Shown one piece after another: positions 27,468 to 36,093 of a stretch of 64,000 nt of DNA. Each line of letters begins with the position of its first letter. Within the stretch, counting starts at the first letter, position 1. The DNA is from Microbacterium trichothecenolyticum (GTDB lineage Bacteria > Actinomycetota > Actinomycetes > Actinomycetales > Microbacteriaceae), in contig NZ_JAUTBF010000001.1 in the NCBI RefSeq assembly GCF_030818955.1, positions 2,356,001-2,420,000 of the forward strand. The letters run 5' to 3'. Under the pieces are notes generated by a model, which had not been told where the DNA came from, ran no database searches, and saw nothing but the letters and a program-made list of their open reading frames with translations. Both the position numbers and the translations under genes were made by a program.

Positions 27468-28796
27468 ATGAGCGACACCGCCACCCGCATCCTCTCCCTC
27501 GAGGACGACCTGCTCGACCTGCTCGGCCCCGCCGCCGTCAGCACCGAACCGCGCGTGCGCGAACGCGCCAGCGTCGACGGTGCGCCCATGTCGCCGATCC
27601 TCGCCGCCCAGCTCCCGCTCGGCCTGGCCGACCTCGTCGTGTTCGCCGCCAGCGCCGAGCAGATCGCGATCGCGGTCGCCGCGGCCGCGCGTCACGGTGT
27701 TCCGATCACCGTCCGCGGCAAGGGCACCGGCAATTACGGCCAGGGCATCCCCATGCAGGGCGGGCTCGTCATCGACACCACGCGCGCCAAGGCCATCGTC
27801 GAGGTCGGCGACGGCTACATCACCGCCGAGGCCGGCACCCCCATGGTGCTGCTCGAACAGGCCGCGTGGGCCGCGGGACAGGCGCTGTGGATGTACCCCT
27901 CCACCGCCCAGTCCACGCTCGGCGGGTTCCTCTCCGGCGGCTCCGGCGGCACCGGCTCGATCGAGCACGGCTCCAACGACCGCGGCTTCGTCGCCGCTCT
28001 CGACGTCGTGCACGCCGACGGCAGCGCCGAGATCCACCACGTCGAGGGCGACGAGGCCCAGAAGTACGTGCACAACTACGGCACCGCGGGAGTCATCGTC
28101 CGCGCGACCGTGCGCCTCGAGCCGCTGCGCGACTGGCGCGGGCTCTGGGCCAGTTTCCCCGACTACGCCGGCACCCTGTCGGTGCTGCAGACCATCGGCA
28201 ACCTCGACCCCGCCCCGCGCCTCGTGTCGGGCGACGGCCCCGAGATCTCGGCATCCCTGCCCGCCGATGAGGCCATCCCCGAGGGCCGGTCGAGCCTGCG
28301 CGCGATCATCGACGCATCGATCGTCGACGAGGTCACCGCGATCGTCGAAGGCGCCGGCGGCCGCGTCGAGGCCGTGCGCGAGGGTCCGCAGGCCAGCATC
28401 CGCCTGTCGATGCTGAGCTACAACCACCCCATCGAGTGGTACCAGAAGAGCCAGCCGCACGAGGTGTTCCACCTGGAGGTGGCCGGGATGCCGCTGAGCG
28501 AGGACGTCGAGGCCGTCGAGGCCGTGTTCCCCGGCGGGAAGCTGCACATCGAGTCGACGAAGCAGCACCCGATCGGCATGCTCGCCGCCCCCTACGTCAG
28601 CGAGGAAGACGTCTACCGTGGCATCGCCGAGCTCAACGCGATCGGCGTCGGCGTACACAACCCGCACCAGTGGAACGTCGACTTCGAGGTCGAGCGGACG
28701 CTCGACACCGCCCGCGTCACCGACCCGCAGGGGCTGCTGAACCCCGGCAAGCTCAACCCCGAGTACAACGGCGCACGCAAGGGCGCCATCCGATGA
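27468..28796 (+). CDS. FAD-binding oxidase/dehydrogenase (FAD_binding_4, VAO-like)
   Basis: The 442-residue protein has the FAD-binding region of the vanillyl-alcohol-oxidase superfamily: VPITVRGKGTGNYGQGIPMQGGLVID near residue 78 and the GGFLSGGSGGTGSIEHG loop near 145, with C-terminal RVTDPQGLLNPGKLNP. These enzymes oxidise alcohols, hydroxyacids or amines. In this operon it could oxidise a side chain of the ring imported by the NMT1-type transporter, which is inference. GGAGA lies eight bases before ATG 27468. Its stop overlaps the creatininase-family start. Confidence 0.85.
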   Translation: MSDTATRILSLEDDLLDLLGPAAVSTEPRVRERASVDGAPMSPILAAQLPLGLADLVVFAASAEQIAIAVAAAARHGVPITVRGKGTGNYGQGIPMQGGLVIDTTRAKAIVEVGDGYITAEAGTPMVLLEQAAWAAGQALWMYPSTAQSTLGGFLSGGSGGTGSIEHGSNDRGFVAALDVVHADGSAEIHHVEGDEAQKYVHNYGTAGVIVRATVRLEPLRDWRGLWASFPDYAGTLSVLQTIGNLDPAPRLVSGDGPEISASLPADEAIPEGRSSLRAIIDASIVDEVTAIVEGAGGRVEAVREGPQASIRLSMLSYNHPIEWYQKSQPHEVFHLEVAGMPLSEDVEAVEAVFPGGKLHIESTKQHPIGMLAAPYVSEEDVYRGIAELNAIGVGVHNPHQWNVDFEVERTLDTARVTDPQGLLNPGKLNPEYNGARKGAIR

Positions 28797-29572
28797 GCCG
28801 CCTGCTCGCCGAGCTCAGCGGCCCCGCCGCCGCAGAGGCGCTCACCGAGGACTCGATCCTGGTCCTTCCCACCGGGGCGATCGAGCACCATGGTCCGCAC
28901 CTGCCGCTGGCGACGGATGCCATCGTGGCCGAGGCGTCGGCGACGGCCGCCGTCGCGCGGGCCGCAGCGCAGGGCCTCGACGTGTGGCAGCTGCCGACGC
29001 TGTCGATCACGAAGTCGGACGAGCACTCCTGGGCACCGGGCACGCTGTGGCTGACCCCCGAGACGATGATGCAGACGATCGTCGACATCGGCCGCTCGAT
29101 CCTCACCACCCGCGCCCGCACCCTCGTGTTCCTCAACGGCCACGGCGGCAACGTCGCGCTGTTGAACGTGGCGAACCGCGAGCTGCGGCGCCGGTTCGGC
29201 CTGCGCACGTTCTTCATGCCCGCAGCCCGCGTGCCCTCGTTCGACGGCACCGACGGCACCCCCGACGAGCACGGCACGGGCATCCACGCCGGCTACGGCG
29301 AGACGAGCATGATCATGCACCTGCGTCCCGAGCTCGTCGACCCCGCGAAATTCCACGCCACGGTGCCCGCGCACATCGGCGACTTCCGGCACATCGGCTT
29401 CAACGGCAAGCCCGTGACCTTCGGGTGGCTGTCGAACGACTTCGGCCCCACGGGCGTGCTGGGCGACCCGACCGGCTCGAACGCCGAGGCCGGCGCTCAG
29501 CTGTTCGAGGACAGCGTGTCGTTCGTCGTCGAGGCACTCGAGGAGATCAGCCGATTCGACTACACCGTGTGA
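28793..29572 (+). CDS. Creatininase family protein
   Basis: The 259-residue protein has the family's metal-binding EHHGPHLPLATD (Glu31, His33, His36, Asp42), the NGHGGN motif at 115-120 and GYGETSMI with Glu170. Creatininase-family enzymes hydrolyse cyclic amides (creatinine, formylated pyrimidines), fitting ring opening after deamination. ATG 28793 overlaps the oxidase stop, so it is the last gene of the operon. A 71-bp inverted-tip element begins 18 bases after its stop. Confidence 0.88.
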   Translation: MSRLLAELSGPAAAEALTEDSILVLPTGAIEHHGPHLPLATDAIVAEASATAAVARAAAQGLDVWQLPTLSITKSDEHSWAPGTLWLTPETMMQTIVDIGRSILTTRARTLVFLNGHGGNVALLNVANRELRRRFGLRTFFMPAARVPSFDGTDGTPDEHGTGIHAGYGETSMIMHLRPELVDPAKFHATVPAHIGDFRHIGFNGKPVTFGWLSNDFGPTGVLGDPTGSNAEAGAQLFEDSVSFVVEALEEISRFDYTV

Positions 29573-29589
29573 GTTGCCCGCGGCGGGGC

Positions 29590-29660
29590 GCACAGCTCCT
29601 GCAGATCGAGCCCGTGGACCCGCGCGCGCGGTGTGACGCGGCGTTTTGCAGGAGTTGTGC
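29590..29660. repeat. 71-bp inverted-tip element, copy 1
   Basis: The tips are GCACAGCTCCTGCA (29590-29603) and TGCAGGAGTTGTGC (29647-29660), complementary except for one G-T pair, enclosing 43 unrelated bases. The same tips and length recur at 29740 and 40570. Confidence 0.7.
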
Positions 29661-29739
29661 GTGCCGCGCGGGTGGGGCCGGGACGCGCTCGCCTCGCGGC
29701 GACAGCAGCGTCGCGCGCGCCGAGCACCCGGCCCCGCGT

Positions 29740-29810
29740 GCACACCTCCTGCACGGGCCGTCCCTCCTGAGGCACGGGCGGAGCCGGCGCCGGTTCTGCA
29801 GGAGTTGTGC
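29740..29810. repeat. 71-bp inverted-tip element, copy 2
   Basis: The tips are GCACACCTCCTGCA (29740-29753) and TGCAGGAGTTGTGC (29797-29810), again with 43 interior bases. The right tip is identical to copy 1 over 14 bases while the interiors differ, so the ends are what is conserved. Confidence 0.7.
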
Positions 29811-30045
29811 AAGGCCTTGCTGCGGGTCCGGCGGGATTGAGCGTTCCCCTGGCGCGAACGGGCCTGCGCGCGACCGGCCGGTGTTGGGCCTGCCCCCGAC
29901 CGCGGATCCTGCGCCGGGGCCTGGCTCTTGCGGGACCCGCGCGGCCGGCGGTGTACCCCACCGCGGATGCCAGCGGCGACACGCCGTAACAAGGCGGCCG
30001 CCACCGGCATGTCAGAACCGAACTCCGCCGCACGGCCCCGCCCGC

Positions 30046-30093
30046 GGGCGGGCAGCCAGGCGGGCAGGCGGGCGGGCAGCCAGGCGGGCAGCT
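30046..30093. repeat. Two tandem 24-bp repeats
   Basis: GGGCGGGCAGCCAGGCGGGCAG begins both 24-bp copies (30046-30069 and 30070-30093); only the last two bases differ. It lies just past the stop of the minus-strand amidohydrolase. Slippage in GC-rich DNA is the simplest origin. Confidence 0.7.
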
Positions 30094-30113
30094 GCGGGCG
30101 CGGCCTCGGCGGC

Positions 30114-31490
30114 TCAGAGGATGATGCCGAACTCATCCGCCAGCGCCGGCAGCTCCTCGTGCAGCACGCGCGAGGCCTCGACGGCGAGCGGGTTGGTCGA
30201 GACGCCACTGTCATTGGCGAGCTTGCCGCCGACGTACACCCGCTCGAGGTTGCGCAGGCCGCAGGCCAGCACGTAGCTGCGGACGGGGTTCCACAGCGGT
30301 CCGACGTCGGGCTTGCGCGGGTCGACGACCACGAAGTCGGCGAACTTGCCCACCTCGAGGCTGCCGACGCGGTCGTCGACGCCCATGATCTCCGCTCCCC
30401 CGAGGGTGTGCAGGCGCAGCACGCGCTCGGGCATCATCGACAGCGGGTCGTGGGTGCGGGCGCGCTGCATGAACATGCCCATGCGCATGTTCTGCCACGG
30501 GTCGGCGACGTCGGTGCAGGCCTGGTCATCGAGGCCCATGCCGACCTTCATGCCGAGATCGAGCATCTCGGGCACGTGGGCGATGCCCGACGCGAGACGC
30601 CCGTTGGACGCCGGCTGCCACGACATGCTGGCGCCGCCGGCGGCGGCATCCTGAATGATCTCGGGCGTCGTCTGGATGAAGTGGCCGAACATCATGCCCG
30701 GGCGAAGGGCCCCGGCGTTCTTGTACAGCTGGAACTTCGTCTGCTGGTGCTCGATCGCCTCGTACGTCTCGAGGAAGTGCGCCTGGTTGGTCACGCCGAA
30801 GCGGTCCATGACCGCGACCTCGATCTCGGCGGCGTCGGGCCGCGTCGACCACTGCACCTGGCCCATGATCGAGGCGCCGAGGGCGATGTCGGGGTCCATC
30901 GCGAGCACGTGATCGAGGGAGGCCTCGAAGCGGGCGAAGATCTCCTCGTCGGTGCCGACGGTGGCGTCCAGGGCGATCGAGTCGACGAAGCGGAGGCCCG
31001 CGTCGTAGCATCCGTCGGCCTGGCGGGTGTGCCAGGCGTGGTCGCGCAGGGTGCCGCCGCCGTCGGCGCGCTTGCCCTCGACCATCGGCTCCCAGGGCAG
31101 GAGCGGGTCGGTGAAGTTGTAGGCCGTGGTCACGCCGTTGGCGAGGAAGTCGAGCGAGCCGTGCAGCGTCGCCCAGTAGATCTGGTCGGGCGAGGCGTTG
31201 TTGAGCACGCTGAACATCGAGGTGCACCAGCCGTAGAGCGTCTGGTCGACGCCGAGGCCGCGCGAGCCGCTCGTGAAGAGGTGGCTGTGCGACGAGACGA
31301 AGCCGGGGGCGACGAACTTGCCGTCGACGTCGAGGATCTCGTCGGCGGTGACGCCCGGGTCGGGGTCGCCCGCGCCGATCGCGGCGATGCGGCCGTCGCG
31401 CACGAGCAGGTACCCGCGCTCGATGTAGCCGGGGTCGTCGGTCCCGGCGGGGACGGTGATCAGACGGGCGTTGGTGACCAGGAGCGACAT
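30114..31490 (-). CDS. Atz/Trz-type amidohydrolase, active site intact
   Basis: The 458-residue protein has SSHSHLF (His68, His70), NQAHFLETYE (His238, Glu241), GHFIQ (His270) and GLDDQ (Asp321), the full set of ligands for a deaminase/chlorohydrolase-type amidohydrolase, and a C-terminal GSLEVGKFADFVVVDP strap. It is probably cytoplasmic and hydrolyses or deaminates an N-heterocycle. It faces the deaminase/ABC/creatininase operon and may act in the same pathway. TACCGT lies seven bases before ATG 31490, so the mRNA is probably leaderless. Confidence 0.87.
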   Translation of the reverse strand: MSLLVTNARLITVPAGTDDPGYIERGYLLVRDGRIAAIGAGDPDPGVTADEILDVDGKFVAPGFVSSHSHLFTSGSRGLGVDQTLYGWCTSMFSVLNNASPDQIYWATLHGSLDFLANGVTTAYNFTDPLLPWEPMVEGKRADGGGTLRDHAWHTRQADGCYDAGLRFVDSIALDATVGTDEEIFARFEASLDHVLAMDPDIALGASIMGQVQWSTRPDAAEIEVAVMDRFGVTNQAHFLETYEAIEHQQTKFQLYKNAGALRPGMMFGHFIQTTPEIIQDAAAGGASMSWQPASNGRLASGIAHVPEMLDLGMKVGMGLDDQACTDVADPWQNMRMGMFMQRARTHDPLSMMPERVLRLHTLGGAEIMGVDDRVGSLEVGKFADFVVVDPRKPDVGPLWNPVRSYVLACGLRNLERVYVGGKLANDSGVSTNPLAVEASRVLHEELPALADEFGIIL

Positions 31491-31497
31491 GTTGATG

Positions 31498-31503
31498 ACG
31501 GTA
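31498..31503 (-). promoter_or_regulatory. Leaderless-type -10 box of the amidohydrolase
   Basis: Read on the minus strand, TACCGT is followed by seven bases and ATG. The same TACCGT-N7-ATG layout precedes xdhC and the PAS-AraC gene. Confidence 0.5.
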
Positions 31504-31584
31504 ACAATTCGGTGTTTCGGCGGTGTTCCAAGCGTGCGGCAAGCTTTTTGCCTCGTCGCTGCCGGCGCTCAGGCGGCGTTGATT

Positions 31585-31632
31585 GTCCAGGAAACGCCGT
31601 AACGCGGTGAAGCTCTACGGCGTTTCTTGGAC
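31585..31632 (-). terminator. 17-bp inverted repeat at the 3' end of the alpha/beta hydrolase gene
   Basis: GTCCAGGAAACGCCGTA (31585-31601) pairs with TACGGCGTTTCTTGGAC (31616-31632) with one G-T pair and a 14-base loop. One arm overlaps the last codons and TAG stop of the hydrolase gene. No T-run follows. It could terminate or stabilise the mRNA. Confidence 0.5.
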
Positions 31633-32613
31633 ACTCGACGGGGTGACGAGGCGACGGGGCTCCCGCGGCTCGGTGAATGCGCGCCGCACGGCGGGGGCGA
31701 TCGCGGCGAGCACCTCGTCGCGGGCGGGCGTCGAGGGGAACACCAGGAACAGGTGCGGCACGCCCTCGCGCCGCACGAACTCGACGGGAACACCCACCGC
31801 CGAGAGCCGCCCGGCGTACTCCTGCGCCTCGTCGGACAGGGGGTCGACGGCCGCCGCGACGATCACCGCCGGGGCGGAGCCGGCCAGGTCGGGGGCGCGC
31901 AGCGGCGCGGCATCGACGGGCGCCGGGCCCTCGGCATCCTGCACGTACAGCCCCCAGTACCACTGCATGCCCTTCGCGGTCAGCGGCAGGTTCTCGGTGT
32001 GGGCGCGATAGCTCGAGCGGTCCGGGTCGGGCGCGTCGAGAACGGGACACAACAGCACCTGGACCCGGATGCCGGGAGCCCGGCCGTCACGGGCGCGCAG
32101 CGCGAGCGCCGCGGCGAGGTTGCCCCCGGCGCTGTGCCCGGCGACCCCGAGCAGCGCCGGATCGACGAGGCCGTCCGCGCCGTCGGCGGCGAAATGCAGC
32201 GCGCGCTCCAGGTCGTCGAGGCCCGCCGGGAAGGGATGCTCGGGCGCGAGCCGGTAGTCCACGCTCAGCACCTGGCTGCCCGTCGCCGCGGCGAGCGCGC
32301 GGCACAGGGCATCGTTGTTGTCGAGGTCGCCGGCCACCCACCCTCCCCCGTGCGCGAAGACGAGCGTTCCGCGGTGCCCCGCCCGGGGACGGTACAGGCG
32401 CAGGGCCAGGCCGCCGGCATCCAGGTCGATCGACGCGATCGCGTCGTCGTCGGGCAGACGCACCCATGACGGGTTGGCGCGCAGCTCGGCGATACGCGCA
32501 GCGTCGTCGCCGTCGGCATCCGTCGCCCCCGACGGGATCGTGCCCGCCCGGGTAGCGAGTCGTTCGAGGTGCGCGCGCACGTCGGGGTCGGTGATGGCGG
32601 GGTGGACGGTCAC
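31615..32613 (-). CDS. Alpha/beta hydrolase, hormone-sensitive-lipase type
   Basis: The 332-residue protein has the oxyanion motif HGGGW near residue 97, nucleophile elbow GHSAGG, an acid in VDPLSDEAQEY and the catalytic His in GVPHLFLVF. This set is typical of bacterial HSL-type carboxylesterases acting on small acyl esters. GTG 32613 has AGGAGA five bases upstream; longer upstream frames are low-complexity. It is divergent from the split-barrel flavoprotein at 32775. Confidence 0.88.
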   Translation of the reverse strand: MTVHPAITDPDVRAHLERLATRAGTIPSGATDADGDDAARIAELRANPSWVRLPDDDAIASIDLDAGGLALRLYRPRAGHRGTLVFAHGGGWVAGDLDNNDALCRALAAATGSQVLSVDYRLAPEHPFPAGLDDLERALHFAADGADGLVDPALLGVAGHSAGGNLAAALALRARDGRAPGIRVQVLLCPVLDAPDPDRSSYRAHTENLPLTAKGMQWYWGLYVQDAEGPAPVDAAPLRAPDLAGSAPAVIVAAAVDPLSDEAQEYAGRLSAVGVPVEFVRREGVPHLFLVFPSTPARDEVLAAIAPAVRRAFTEPREPRRLVTPSSVQETP

Positions 32614-32774
32614 GGGCTCTCCTGCGGCTGGGGTGCCGTCAGCGCGGCTCGCGGGTGGCGGGCGCGACGGTGATGTCCCGAGCGTAGGACCACGGATGCC
32701 AGGGCCCCGGCGCCCGCGGACAAGCGTTACGGCGCAGAAACATCGGTGTCTCCCGCGCCCACGACGATGAGGGC

Positions 32775-33272
32775 ATGCACTCCGCCGAGCAGCGCGCGGC
32801 GGCGATCCTCGCGGCCCAGCGATTCGTCGTGATCGGCACGGCCGATGCCGACGGCCCGTGGACGGCGGCCGCGCAGTACCGGCTCCTGCCCGGCAGCCTG
32901 TACGTCGAGTCCGACAGGGGGTCGCGGCACGCGCGGGCGATCGCGGCGTCGGGGGTGGCATCCGGGGTCGTGTACGACTCCTCTGCATCGGTGGCCGATG
33001 CGGACGGGGTGCAGCTGGCCTTCCGTGCGCGGGAGGTGGATGCCGACCCGTCGGCCGTGCGGGAGGTTCTCGCCGTGCGCCTTCCCCGCGACGCGGGGGT
33101 GGGGGATGCTCTCGAGGACGAAGTCGCCGCGACGCTGGCCATTCCGACCAAACGCCTCTACGTGCTCACGGTCGAGCGGGCGTTCGTCTTCGATCGCGAC
33201 GCATGGCGCACGCGGGGCACGGACGCGCGGATCGAGATCGACGCCGCGGAGGTGTGGGCAGCGCTGGCGTGA
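32775..33272 (+). CDS. Pyridoxamine 5'-phosphate oxidase-like FMN-binding split-barrel protein
   Basis: The 165-residue protein has the split-barrel N-terminal pattern (RFVVIGTADADGPWTAAAQYRLLPGSLYVES) and the size of PNPOx-like flavin/F420 proteins. The substrate is unknown; such proteins reduce small molecules or detoxify flavins and hemes. ATG 32775 has only a weak GAGGG nearby. It stands alone between a divergent hydrolase and the SDR gene. Confidence 0.7.
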   Translation: MHSAEQRAAAILAAQRFVVIGTADADGPWTAAAQYRLLPGSLYVESDRGSRHARAIAASGVASGVVYDSSASVADADGVQLAFRAREVDADPSAVREVLAVRLPRDAGVGDALEDEVAATLAIPTKRLYVLTVERAFVFDRDAWRTRGTDARIEIDAAEVWAALA

Positions 33273-33471
33273 GCGCGCACGGCGTCCGTCTCGCAGAGCG
33301 TCGTCGTCCGCGAGGGGCGTGAGCGAGGCCCGCGGTGGGGCTGGGTCGGGCCGATCTGCCGGTCGCCCCGTCGCTCGTTACCCCGCCGAAACAACGCTGT
33401 CGCGGGCGCGATCGGGTCGCCGCGTACCGTGACGCCGAGGGGCACGGGCGGCCCCTCACGAGAGGAGTCCC

Positions 33472-34179
33472 ATGTCTCAGCGCGTCATCGTCACCGGCGG
33501 GTCCGGCGGCATCGGAGCCGCGATCGTCGACCGGTTCGCGACCGACGGTGCCCGTGTCGCGGTGCTCGACAGGCGCGCGCCGGCCGGGTCACCGGCATCC
33601 GTGTTCGTCGAGGTCGACCTGCGCGATCCCGCAGACACCCGCCGCGCGGTGGCGGAGGCGCGTGACGTCCTCGGCGGGGTCGACGTGCTCGTCAACTGCG
33701 CGGGCGTCTTCCAGCACGCCCCGCTCCTCGACATCACGGTCGAGGACTGGGACCTGGTGCTCGACATCAACGCCCGCGCGACCCTCGTGGCCATGCAGGC
33801 CGTCGCCCCGGCGATGCTCGAGGCCGGCCGCGGCTCGATCGTCAACATCGCCAGCATGGCCGCCAAGGTCGGCGGCGGGGGCGAGGGACACTACGCCGCG
33901 TCGAAGGCCGCGGTCGTGGCGCTGACGCGTGCGGGTGCGCAGGAATGGGGATGCCACGGCGTCACGGTCAATGCGGTGTGCCCGGGGTACGTGCTCACCG
34001 AGATGGGAGCCGACACCCGCTCGGAGGAGGACGTCGCCGCGTGGAGCGCGAAGTCGCCGCTCGGCCGACTCGGTATTCCGGAGGACGTCGCGGGTGTGAC
34101 CCACTTCCTCGCCTCACCGGCCGGCGGATACCTCACCGGGCAGGCGATCAACGTCACCGGCGGCATGGTCATGCACTGA
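33472..34179 (+). CDS. Short-chain dehydrogenase/reductase (SDR)
   Basis: The 235-residue protein has the cofactor motif TGGSGGIG (8-15), NCAG (75-78) and the catalytic Ser128, Tyr141 and Lys145 (YAASK). GHTVNAVCPGY-like and C-terminal LTGQAINVTGGM segments follow, as in classical SDRs that oxidise or reduce a hydroxyl/keto group with NAD(P). GAGAGGAG lies five bases before ATG. The 200 bases upstream hold no gene. A strong bidirectional hairpin follows the stop. Confidence 0.9.
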   Translation: MSQRVIVTGGSGGIGAAIVDRFATDGARVAVLDRRAPAGSPASVFVEVDLRDPADTRRAVAEARDVLGGVDVLVNCAGVFQHAPLLDITVEDWDLVLDINARATLVAMQAVAPAMLEAGRGSIVNIASMAAKVGGGGEGHYAASKAAVVALTRAGAQEWGCHGVTVNAVCPGYVLTEMGADTRSEEDVAAWSAKSPLGRLGIPEDVAGVTHFLASPAGGYLTGQAINVTGGMVMH

Positions 34180-34208
34180 CGTCCGGGGCGTCTGTCGCCC
34201 CGGACGTC
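34178..34208. terminator. Bidirectional hairpin between the SDR gene and the small convergent gene
   Basis: ACGTCCGGGGCG (34179-34190) and CGCCCCGGACGT (34196-34207) form a perfect stem with loop TCTGT, and one more pair flanks it. It overlaps the SDR stop and lies just past the convergent gene's end, serving both. Confidence 0.65.
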
Positions 34209-34214
34209 CACGTC

Positions 34215-34454
34215 TCATGTCGACAGCAGCGACTCCACCTCGGCCAGCATCGCCCCGACGCGCGCCGCGAGCGCCGGCGGCACCATCGCCTCACGCAGCT
34301 GGTCGCCCCGCAGGACCCACCTCACCCGCATGAGAAGCTCGGTGCCCGTCGCACTCGTCGACACCGCGTCCGTCAGCTGCAGGGCGAGGTCGTCGTAGCC
34401 ATCGTGCCTCAGCTGCACCGCGAGCCGGCGCAATCGCGCGAACACGTCATCCAT
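34215..34454 (-). CDS. Small hypothetical protein (79 aa)
   Basis: The frame from ATG 34454 encodes a 79-residue, helix-rich, soluble protein beginning MDDVFARLRRLAVQLRHDG and ending LAEVESLLST. Codon usage resembles the neighbours and a hairpin follows its stop. I recognise no family. The ribosome site is weak. It lies about 145 bp after the FNT gene, with nothing clear in between. Confidence 0.5.
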   Translation of the reverse strand: MDDVFARLRRLAVQLRHDGYDDLALQLTDAVSTSATGTELLMRVRWVLRGDQLREAMVPPALAARVGAMLAEVESLLST

Positions 34455-34599
34455 TACCCCATCCTGCCCCCGGCGAGCGCGGGAACGCCGGCTCCGGGCA
34501 CTCCGCTGGTCGCCGACGTGGCGGTGCACCGGCGTCGAGCCTGCGCGCACGGGTGCGGCCCCGCGCTTCGCACGCGGGCCGCACCCGTGGGTCGCCGCC

Positions 34600-35427
34600 T
34601 TACGCCCGCGCCTTCGACCGCAGCGCGCGAGCGGGCGCGGTCTTGGCGTGGGTGGCGTAGATGACGAACCCGACGAAGGTGAGCCCCCCGACGAGGTTTC
34701 CGAGCACGGTCGGCAGTTCGTTCCACACCAGGTAGTCGCCGAGGGTGAAGTCACCGCCCAGCATCAGGCCGATCGGGAACAGGAACATGTTCACCACCGA
34801 GTGCTCGAAGCCCATGTAGAAGAACAGCATGATCGGCATCCACATCGCGATGACCTTGCCGGGGAGGCTGGTCGACATCATCGCGCCGACGACGCCCGTC
34901 GAGACCATCCAGTTGCAGAGGACTCCACGGACGAACAGGGTGAGCATGCCCGCGAAACCGTGCTCCGCGTAGCCGACGGTGCGGCCCTCGCCGATGTGAC
35001 CGATCGCCTGCCCGACCTGGCTGACTTCGGACGAGAAGCCGTATGTGAACACGATCGCCATGAGGAGGGCGACGGTCAGCGCGCCGGCGAAGTTGCCGAG
35101 GAAGACGAGTCCCCAGTTGCGCAGGACGCTGCCCAGCGTCACGCCCGGGCGCTTGTCGATCCATGCGAGGGGGACGAGGGTGAAGACACCGGTCAGCAGG
35201 TCGAAGCCGAGCAGATACAGCATGACGAACCCGACCGGGAACAGGAGGGCGCCGATCAACGGAGAACCCGTCTGGACACTGACGGTGACGGCGAACGCGG
35301 CGGCGAGGGCGAGGATCGCTCCGGCCATGTACGCGCGGATCAGGGTGTCACGGGTGGACAGCGACACCTTCGACTGCCCGGCGTCGATCATGCGGACGGC
35401 GAAGTCCTTGGGGGTCACGTAGCTCAT
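34600..35427 (-). CDS. Formate/nitrite transporter (FNT) family channel
   Basis: The 275-residue protein has six predicted helices and FNT landmarks such as LFVRGVLCNWMVSTG and GFEHSVVNMFLFPIGLMLGGDF, matching the central-pore His and the NMFLxP region of FocA/NirC proteins. It moves small monovalent anions. Its gene begins 19 bp after the cyanase stop with a GGGAAGAGGA ribosome site, so the two form an operon. The anion could be cyanate, formate or nitrite; cyanate or bicarbonate traffic is the inference from context. Confidence 0.88.
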   Translation of the reverse strand: MSYVTPKDFAVRMIDAGQSKVSLSTRDTLIRAYMAGAILALAAAFAVTVSVQTGSPLIGALLFPVGFVMLYLLGFDLLTGVFTLVPLAWIDKRPGVTLGSVLRNWGLVFLGNFAGALTVALLMAIVFTYGFSSEVSQVGQAIGHIGEGRTVGYAEHGFAGMLTLFVRGVLCNWMVSTGVVGAMMSTSLPGKVIAMWMPIMLFFYMGFEHSVVNMFLFPIGLMLGGDFTLGDYLVWNELPTVLGNLVGGLTFVGFVIYATHAKTAPARALRSKARA

Positions 35428-35446
35428 CAGTGCGTCCTCTTCCCCG

Positions 35447-35899
35447 TCACCACTGGTACTTCAGGAACTTGCCGTCGATGACGATCCGCACGCGGTCGCC
35501 GTCGGGGTCGGCGCGGCGGTCGATCTCGATGTTGCAGTTGATCGCGCTCATGATGCCGTCGCCGAACTCCTCGTGAATGGCTTCCTTCACAGCAGGGCCG
35601 TACACCCCGAGCAGTTCGTAGAAGCGATAGATCGTCGGATCGGCGCGCAGCTCGTCGCCGCGCACGCGGTACGGCTGCTCCTGCAGCGTGGCGACGGTCT
35701 CGGCATCCAGGTCGAGCAGCTGCCCCGCCCGGGCGGCGAGCTCCGCCGGGAGCGCGTGCGAGCCGAGCAGCGCCGCGATGGTCCACAGCAGCGGGCGGTC
35801 GAGCGCCTCGGCCAGGTCTGCCCACGAGCGCTCGGACCGGGCCACGGCCCTGCGGACGGTGTCGGTCGCGTGGTCGCGCCGTGCGTTCCAGTCGGTCAT
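35447..35899 (-). CDS. cynS: Cyanate hydratase (cyanase)
   Basis: The 150-residue protein shows the cyanase C-terminal signature TIYRFYELLGVYGPAVKEAI with catalytic Arg92, Glu95 and Ser118 (IMSAIN) in the expected spacing, after an HTH-like N-terminal domain. Cyanase converts cyanate and bicarbonate to ammonia and CO2, either for detoxification or as a nitrogen source. ATG 35899 has GAGGAG eight bases upstream. It pairs with the FNT channel gene and is divergent from a PAS-AraC regulator. Confidence 0.95.
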   Translation of the reverse strand: MTDWNARRDHATDTVRRAVARSERSWADLAEALDRPLLWTIAALLGSHALPAELAARAGQLLDLDAETVATLQEQPYRVRGDELRADPTIYRFYELLGVYGPAVKEAIHEEFGDGIMSAINCNIEIDRRADPDGDRVRIVIDGKFLKYQW

Positions 35900-36042
35900 G
35901 TCTGGTCTCCTCGAAGTCGTGCGATCGGACGGGTCACCGATCGGCGTGAAGCCCACTGTCGGGGCGAGGGCGCCCCCGCCCACAGGCTTTGCGCGCACGT
36001 CACCCGACGATTCGCGCACGATGAGGCAGGGTTCACACGCGC

Positions 36043-36086
36043 GAAACGACGGTGCAACAGGGGCGCGCCGCAACGGCGCCTACCGT
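36043..36086 (+). promoter_or_regulatory. Promoter of the PAS-AraC gene with upstream GAAACGACG
   Basis: TACCGT (36081-36086) lies seven bases before ATG 36094. The 9-mer GAAACGACG (36043-36051) lies 29 bases upstream of it and recurs at nearly the same place before the amino-acid ABC operon. The stretch also serves the divergent cynS operon. Confidence 0.45.
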
Positions 36087-36093
36087 CGTTGCC

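Larger units (their letters stand above)
29573..30113. other. Repeat-rich intergenic region
   Basis: These 541 bases between convergent genes carry two 71-bp inverted-tip elements, a 24-bp tandem repeat and GC-rich filler. Open frames exist on both strands but lack ribosome sites and recognisable proteins, so I call no gene here. Confidence 0.6.

Noticed and set aside
29560..30033. Possible minus-strand gene in the repeat-rich intergenic region
   Set aside because: It runs through the inverted-tip elements, has no ribosome site and no recognisable protein features.
30046..30093. 24-bp direct repeats considered as CRISPR or attachment sites
   Set aside because: Only two adjacent copies, no spacers, no integrase or tRNA nearby; best seen as slippage.
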